The position numbers and the translations under genes are program-made. A stretch of 64,000 nt of DNA from Flaccisagitta enflata (lineage: Eukaryota; Chaetognatha; Sagittoidea; Aphragmophora), in assembly GCA_965153355.1 (NCBI GenBank), contig OZ231126.1, positions 54,746,001-54,810,000 on the forward strand. Reading direction: 5' to 3'. The notes under the pieces were generated by a model. That model did not search any database and was not told where the DNA came from. It saw nothing but the letters and a program-made list of their open reading frames with translations. Each line of letters begins with the position of its first letter. Position 1 is the first letter of the stretch. Below are positions 57,782-64,000 of the stretch, piece after piece.

Positions 57782-58406
57782 GAGAGAAAAGAGGAGACAG
57801 AGAGAGAGAAGAGAGAGAGAGATTTCAGAGAAGAGAGACAAACAGAAAGAGAACTTACGGACAGAACACAGACAAACAGAATGACGACTTTGAGGTTTTG
57901 CAGAGAGAAAAAAAGAAGGAAAAGATTCATAGCAAAAAATGACAGAAAAAGACTAGCAGTGACAGACATACACAGCCATGCTTCTCTCTGCTTACTAGAG
58001 AATAGATTTATTGCCTTTGAGTCTCGACTTCTTCAAAAAGTTAAAGCTCTTGAAAATGCTGATACTGTTTTCAGAAATTAGGCGCAGTAATTGGCTAGAG
58101 GAATCACATTAGCGCATTACATAGCGCATTTCCTAGCGCATTAGCGCATTTGCACCTGTAGAAAAGTGCAGATGAAGTTTAAGTTTCTAATTAATGTGAA
58201 GGGAGAAAAGCAGCCCTTGTAACTGGTAGGGCAAGTAGCGCATTGGCGCAAATGTCCGTTAAAGTTTCCTTGTGCCATTCGCTGAGCTCGTGGTAGCCTC
58301 GTATGGTAAAAAGAGTGTTCATGAAATGGCGCGCGGCGACAGCCCCATGACGGTACGTCAAATGTATGAGACGCAAATAGTGAGTCTCCTCCTGACTGCA
58401 GGCCAT
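51473..58406 (-). CDS. HEPN-AlbA_2-STAND protein, SAMD9-like immune-type sensor (modelled 1,704 aa)
   Basis: Minus-strand exons: 58406-58224, 57223-56251, 55519-54280, 54191-51473; phases 0, 1, 2 fit and total 5,115 nt with stop. Introns 2 and 3 (731 and 88 bp) have clear GT-AG ends; the first junction (weak GTTACA donor) is least certain. Domains: residues ~1-165, a DZIP3-type HEPN (HYLRLIHLTYRHGAVAARHF; LFPDRQG; RGLRNRLAHNESG, where R-N-x3-H is the nuclease motif); ~200-385, coiled coil; ~400-560, AlbA_2 (AKEIISIWNTADRAKGFILI, then G-I-K-P); ~560-800, a SAMD9-type middle region (RGHGHYILITGV, PWLLVLDFD); ~800-1000, P-loop ATPase (HSPGGGCTTLA, Walker B VLLFLDD); helical repeats; C-terminal OB-like end (VEFSLAFTIDYGIEAKDI). 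The P-loop lacks the usual Lys, as I recall for SAMD9. Human SAMD9 inhibits translation, its AlbA_2 part acting as an anticodon nuclease. A cytosolic role in defence against infection is inferred. Confidence 0.8.
54192..54279 (-). other. 88-bp intron joining AlbA_2 and STAND exons
   Basis: TG|GTGTGACAC donor and AACTTACAG|TGCTG acceptor on the minus strand, phase 2, creating a Cys codon and continuing into AEIQDIELTLDM. It removes the apparent frame change between the two long frames. Confidence 0.8.
55654..55840 (+). mobile_element. Terminal-hairpin repeat, in intron 2 of the SAMD9-like gene
   Basis: TTTTTAGTCGCGTGCTCGCG (stem AGTCGCG/CGCGACT), GTCCGTCGGTTGGTC, GCATTTTCGGGCGTC, twin CTGCTCCTGCCC/CTGCCCCTGCCC words, and the end CCGTGTATCCGGCCTTTTTT. 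Confidence 0.8.
55958..56096. repeat. (GT)n-(CT)n compound microsatellite
   Basis: GT run to 56041, GGAGGGAAG, CT run to 56096, followed by CTACTGCGAGAAACGCCATT, a possible diverged Y segment. Confidence 0.95.
57201..58257. repeat. Intron 1 insert with inverted and direct terminal repeats
   Basis: CATTGGCGCAA is a direct repeat at 57201-57211 and 58241-58251; GGACATTTGCGC (57213-57224) is inverted at 58246-58257. AGCGCATTAGCGCATT-type words crowd both flanks (57309-57355, 58079-58155). The interior holds a (GA)n tract at 57702-57778. It looks like a non-autonomous element that became an intron. Confidence 0.55.
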
Positions 58407-58559
58407 TTTTGCGTTCGATGAGGGTATGTCAATTCATCTGAAAAAGGCGTGATTCAAACAAGATAAGAGGGATTTATGTTTTAATCAATTATTGTACAGT
58501 TTAATTCTTCTCAAATGCGTCAAATGATTACGGAAAAGAAACCGCTAACATTTCGAAAA

Positions 58560-58648
58560 AGTTACGGACGGACCGACTGACGGACGGATAGATGGATGGA
58601 CCGATAATCCGAGTCAGTTATGTATAGTCGCGTGTCCACAACTAAAAA
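58560..58648 (-). mobile_element. Terminal-hairpin repeat, end fragment
   Basis: CGGACGGACCGACTGACGGA tract and a decayed hairpin, TAGTCGCGTGTCCACAACTA, next to AAAA. Confidence 0.55.
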
Positions 58649-58855
58649 CTCCTGAAAGAGCATGGCATTTGTTCGAGCCAAATCTCATGAAATGTGCAAC
58701 AATTAGGGGACCTGAAGAGATGCCTAAGCGTTCTCCTCTGGGTTGATTATGCACATTGGTTTTCGAATTACATTGTCATCTTTCGTCGCATTTGCGAAAA
58801 ATCATATTGGATGATTTGAAATTTCAACGAGTTTTGAGATGCTTATGTAATGTTA

Positions 58856-59703
58856 CAGGGTGATTTTTTTCAAGTGGGGGAAAGTATTAAGACATCAAAT
58901 TTTTAATATACAATTTTAAAATAATTTTAAGATAATTTATAGTTACAAACTACTTGACATTTATTGTTTAAAAAAGAGAAAATATTTTTGACCAGTTTTG
59001 ACATCAATTTAGCACAGTTGATTAGGTTCAGATCATTTTTCAGAATAATGATTTTTAGTCGCGTGCACGCGACTCTACACCCCGCTTTGTCCGTCCGTCC
59101 ATCCGTCGGTCCGTCACACTTTACTTTTTTTGTTATATAACGTCAACTATTAGGTCATTTTAAGTCTTTTTTAGTCATTAATAGTTATTCTAAATCATTT
59201 TGAGTCATATTAAGTCATTTTAAGTCATTCCAAGTCATTCAAAGTCATTCAAAGTCATTCAAAGTCATTCTAAGTCATTCTAAGTCATTCAAAGTCGTTC
59301 TAAGTCATTCTTACCCTGTAAATCTCGCACGCGACTTATAGGTGTTGGCCTTGTTTTTTAATAATGTACAAAAATATTTTTTTTTTGTCAAAAAGTTGAA
59401 TATCTGTATATTTCTATCATCGATTTGGATATTTCAACCTCTGTTTTTATTCAAAACAGTTTTTCACTCAGATTTTGTAATTTCAGCTTTGTTCACATAA
59501 ACAAAAGTATAAAAAACATTGACTTTCCTGATATTTTAGTTTTGATAAAAATACTTATAAAATTTATCAAAAATATTTTTTCTTTCTTAAAAAGTTGATG
59601 TCAAGTAGTTTGCAACTATAAACTAACTTTAGTTCATCTTTGAATATCATAATTAAAATTTGATGCCTTGATACTTTCCCCCCACTTGAAAAAAATCACC
59701 CTG
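58856..59703. mobile_element. Tc1/mariner-like MITE with ~50-bp TIRs and TA duplication
   Basis: CAGGGTGATTTTTTTCAAGT at the left and ACTTGAAAAAAATCACCCTG at the right; TA at 58854-58855 and 59704-59705. Subterminal CTACTTGACAT words are also inverted. A terminal-hairpin repeat (59051-59357) is nested inside. Confidence 0.85.
59051..59357 (+). mobile_element. Terminal-hairpin repeat with AAGTCATTCA decamer core
   Basis: TTTTTAGTCGCGTGCACGCG start, CCGTCCATCCGTC tract, then about a dozen 10-bp units (AAGTCATTCA), then CTCGCACGCGACTTATAGGT and GGCCTTGTTT. It shows that the family picks up unrelated tandem cores. Confidence 0.8.
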
Positions 59704-59973
59704 TACTGTAGATTGGGGGCCGCGATAGAACCTGATTTCGGCTTTACTACTGGAACATCTGTCCAATGTGTTTCTGGTGGCTTAATAGGACTTGATTTCA
59801 AATTAAAGGTCCCTGAGACAAGAAGAAGTGTACCTCCGTGCCACACCCTCATTCTCGATTGTAAATATGGGAGTTTTATCTTGATTTTTCCCCTCCTTAC
59901 ACATTTCAATGCAAATATATAGGATGTGGTACGAAGGTAAATGATATCTGATGCTGTTTTCCTTTTACACATA

Positions 59974-60478
59974 CCGTAGATGTCGTCTAGACTTGGAAAT
60001 ACGGGGGAGCTCATAACCTGAGCATCAGTACAGTGAGAGGACTGATATTTTGCTGGTGTAATGTACATACCCTAAGGGGTTGACTATGGGGTATGGCATC
60101 CCCCCACGGCTTACCTTAGAAAGAAAATATTGAGTGTAAATTTTTGGGATCAATCACTTATTTTGCAGAATTTCAGCTTCATCTATTTGCTTGATTTACA
60201 AATCCAGCATCAGATTCAAACCTGGAACTTTTAAATAAACTGATCATAATAAATCTTAAGTCAAGTGAGTTAACCACTAGACCAATTCCAGCAGCTGTTC
60301 AGAGGGAGCGAATTTGATTTAGTGTATTCAAGAGAATTTTCTATCAACAGAGCTGCCATACCCCATCGTCAACCCTATAGGACATAAACATTATACACAC
60401 TCAGTTTCATTTAATTTGCACAAATGGTATTTAGGGTATGAGGGCCCCCGTATTTCCAAGTCTAGACGACATCTACTG
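59974..60478. mobile_element. MITE with 33-bp TIRs containing a tRNA-like segment
   Basis: GTAGATGTCGTCTAGACTTG on the left and CAAGTCTAGACGACATCTAC on the right, continuing through GAAATACGGGGG; TA next to each end. A second inverted pair (GTTGACTATGGGGTATGGCA and GCCATACCCCATCGTCAACC) lies inside. Confidence 0.8.
60205..60293 (-). ncRNA. tRNA-like / SINE-like segment with Pol III A and B boxes
   Basis: Minus strand: GCTGGAATTGGTCTAGTGG (A-box TGGTCTAGTGG) and, 55-65 nt further, AGGTTTGAATCTGATGC (B-box GGTTTGAATCT). The acceptor stem does not pair, so this is not a functional tRNA gene; a tRNA-derived SINE remnant is more likely. Confidence 0.5.
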
Positions 60479-60534
60479 TACAAGATGTAAGATGTGTAAA
60501 TTATAGCGCACTGTTCAATTATATGAAAAGTGGA

Positions 60535-60622
60535 ACAATATCCCTTACTATACCCAAACTGAAATAAATGGAAGAGGGCCTTGTGAACCCTCACTGACTA
60601 GTTAATACGCGCACCACGCCCA
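60535..60622 (+). repeat. Interspersed repeat shared with 636-722
   Basis: GTGGAACAATATCCCTTACT, GGGCCTTGTGAACCCTCACT, TTAATACGCGCACCACGCC. Confidence 0.7.
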
Positions 60623-61005
60623 GTCCGAGTGGCAAAGCCAAAATCATGTTGTTTTTTTTTTCGCGGCCCCAACTTGTAGACTTGTTCTTGGGATGATGGG
60701 GAGCTGGGGGAAAGAAAAGGGAGTGATATTTAAAATAAAGAGCAATTAAGATACTTTTTTCAAATCATGGTCATTTCTCAGGGAAATTAATTTCTGTTTT
60801 CTCGTCACAATAGCGAATTCTGAACTGAGTTTTAGCGTAAATAAATTTAAATGTGCTTCCATTGCCACTAGCCATGATAGGGAATAAAGCATCCTTTTGG
60901 GCAGCAGCCCTGGAAGAGCCCTTTAGGGCTACTGCCCTGCTTGCAATCCACTTCAGCACTTGATCACTTCGACGTTGGCCCCTCCGCGACGTCCAAGTAC
61001 ACTTT
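60623..61005. other. Intergenic, with a relic of the hairpin-TIR family
   Basis: GGGCAGCAGCCCTGGAAGAG and CCCTTTAGGGCTACTGCCC at 60899-60940 look like two collapsed ends without a core. Nothing else is supported. Confidence 0.45.
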
Positions 61006-61170
61006 TTTTTAGTTGCGGGCACGCAACTCTAAAAGAGGCTTTGTCCGTCCGTCCGTCCGTCCGTTGGTCCGTTGGTCCGTCCGGGGTCATCGAGTTGACA
61101 AGTGGGAAAACCCGCATTTCCGCCCCTGCCCACCCGTCCGCAACTGGTATTGGTCCTGTATCCGGCCTTA
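61006..61170 (+). mobile_element. Terminal-hairpin repeat, AGTTGCG variant, full copy
   Basis: Hairpin AGTTGCGGGCACGCAACT after a T-run, AAAAGAGGCTTTGTCCGTCC, GACAAGTGGGAAAACCCGC, and the far end CCGTCCGCAACTGGTATTGG then GTATCCGGCCTTA. CGCAACT is present at both ends. Confidence 0.85.
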
Positions 61171-61445
61171 AGAGACCAATTTATAAGAGACATGAGCCTG
61201 AGATTTGCCAAAATTTTAAGAACAAAATAAGAGAATGCCCAGGCTGAGATATAGCTTTGGCCATTTTCCAAAAGATTTGTTTTTAGTTTCTTATCTTAAA
61301 AATGAATTCAATTCAAATTTTTCTTTAAAGATAACTTCTTTTTTTAATTTGCCTATGAAATCAGGCATTATATAAAATAAACCATAATGATTATCAAGTT
61401 GAAGATACAATTGTTTTAAATAAGGTATTCTTAAACAATTCATTT
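61171..61445. other. Intergenic, no gene seen
   Basis: AT-rich; no supported feature. Confidence 0.35.
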
Positions 61446-61791
61446 GGAAAAAAGTCGAAGAGACGAAGTCCCTTCGGTCTTTTTGAGTCCTGCAGAGAAA
61501 AACGGATTTCCCTTTGTTTTATGAAGCATTTGTTAAAGTTGCTGTATTTTGGGGGCAGAATGGGACTACGCACGAGATTAATAGCTAAGAAAGAGCTAAT
61601 TCTCCTCTTTCAGATGACGCCAAGCAGAATTCTGTGCGATCGATAGGTTTTTTTTCGCATTTTGCATTTTCCCCCAAAACGCGGAATCAAGTTAATTGAA
61701 GTCTCTCTCTCTCTGTGTGTCTGTCTCTATATATATCTGTATATATTTATATATATATATATATATATTTATATATGTATATATATATCAT

Positions 61792-61857
<66 letters not shown>
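61446..61857 (+). repeat. Repeat X followed by CT, then (AT)n microsatellite
   Basis: X (GGAAAAAAGTCGAAGAGACG to GGAATCAAGTTAATTGAAG) is nearly identical to 36003-36286, but after a short CT tract it passes into (AT)n at 61726-61857 and Y is missing. Confidence 0.8.
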
Positions 61858-62174
61858 ATTGCAGTTTTTCTGACGATTAAAACACATATATTTATAGACA
61901 TCGAAGAAATTAAGAACACTTGAAGAGAATTTCAGGCTGAAAACGGCCAAAAATTTAAGAACACCCAGGCTGATTTGAAAAAAGTTGTCTCTTATATAAA
62001 AAAATGTACGACAAGTACGTGCGCATTGAAATGTGTTTTCACCGTAATACCTGGGCATGGTCTTCATTCTTTATTTCAAAAGTAGATGAAACATCATGGC
62101 GGCTCAATTTTCTGTTCGTTTTTTATTTCTTTGGGTTTTTTCCATCGTTTTTTGTAACTTCTTTTCCTCGGCGA

Positions 62175-63944
<1,770 letters not shown>

Positions 63945-64000
63945 GTAAATAAACGCGATTCTATTTCCTTAACGTAACGCATGTGCAACAATTAATGTAA

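Noticed and set aside
59634-60068. 144-codon minus-strand frame (contains LPYLQSRMRVWHGGTLLL)
   Set aside because: It crosses the end of one MITE and the start of another, so it is unlikely to be one exon. A small exon at 59710-59900 cannot be excluded, but no splice partner was found.

Overview
The window is eukaryotic, most likely from an invertebrate animal. Genes are split by GT-AG introns. There is a C2H2 zinc-finger array, a ciliary TPR gene resembling TTC16, and a SAMD9-like/DZIP3-HEPN immune-type STAND protein. Non-coding DNA is dominated by long dinucleotide and tetranucleotide microsatellites, MITEs, foldback elements and nested retroelements. I cannot name the species.

Layout. 0-7 kb: LINE remnant, a 22-finger C2H2 gene on the minus strand with two frameshifts, and hAT-type MITEs with 8-bp target duplications. 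7.7-27.2 kb: three plus-strand paralogues of a small secreted protein with a discoidin-like (galactose-binding-like) fold, each with a signal-peptide exon plus one large exon joined in phase 1. The first is a pseudogene; the other two look intact (207 and 208 aa). Between copies 1 and 2 sit a 5'-truncated LINE and a complete, young LTR retrotransposon (763-bp LTRs, GTAA target duplication, tRNA-Gly primer site) that carries a gag but no recognisable pol. 19-23 kb and several later places hold a second repeat family with hairpin-rich inverted ends around a ~20-bp minisatellite. 27-37 kb: no confident gene; palindromic TA-flanked and TGAA-flanked elements. 37.7-46.5 kb: a six-exon plus-strand gene (322 aa, not recognised) whose introns hold kilobases of microsatellite and repeats. 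51.5-58.4 kb: a four-exon minus-strand gene (modelled 1,704 aa) with DZIP3-type HEPN, coiled coil, AlbA_2, a SAMD9-type middle region, P-loop STAND ATPase, helical repeats and a C-terminal OB-like region. 62-64 kb: the 5' part of a TTC16-like gene, running off the window.

The most unusual sequence signal is a dispersed family (more than 20 copies or relics) ending in a hairpin of the form AGxxGCG...CGCyyCT next to a T-run. The variable stem bases differ between copies but stay complementary (TC/GA, TT/AA, AT/AT, GT/AC), and in several copies the same 7-mer reappears near the opposite end. A second family shows the same kind of compensatory change. Both have tandem-repeat cores, and the architecture recalls Helentron-associated elements (HINE/DINE-1). 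That classification is inference.

The protein genes do not form an evident pathway. The two biologically notable loci are the putative dual-nuclease immune sensor (HEPN + AlbA_2 on a STAND ATPase) and the local cluster of secreted discoidin-like proteins, which could be lectin-like recognition molecules (inference). Coordinates inside long microsatellites depend on correct assembly.
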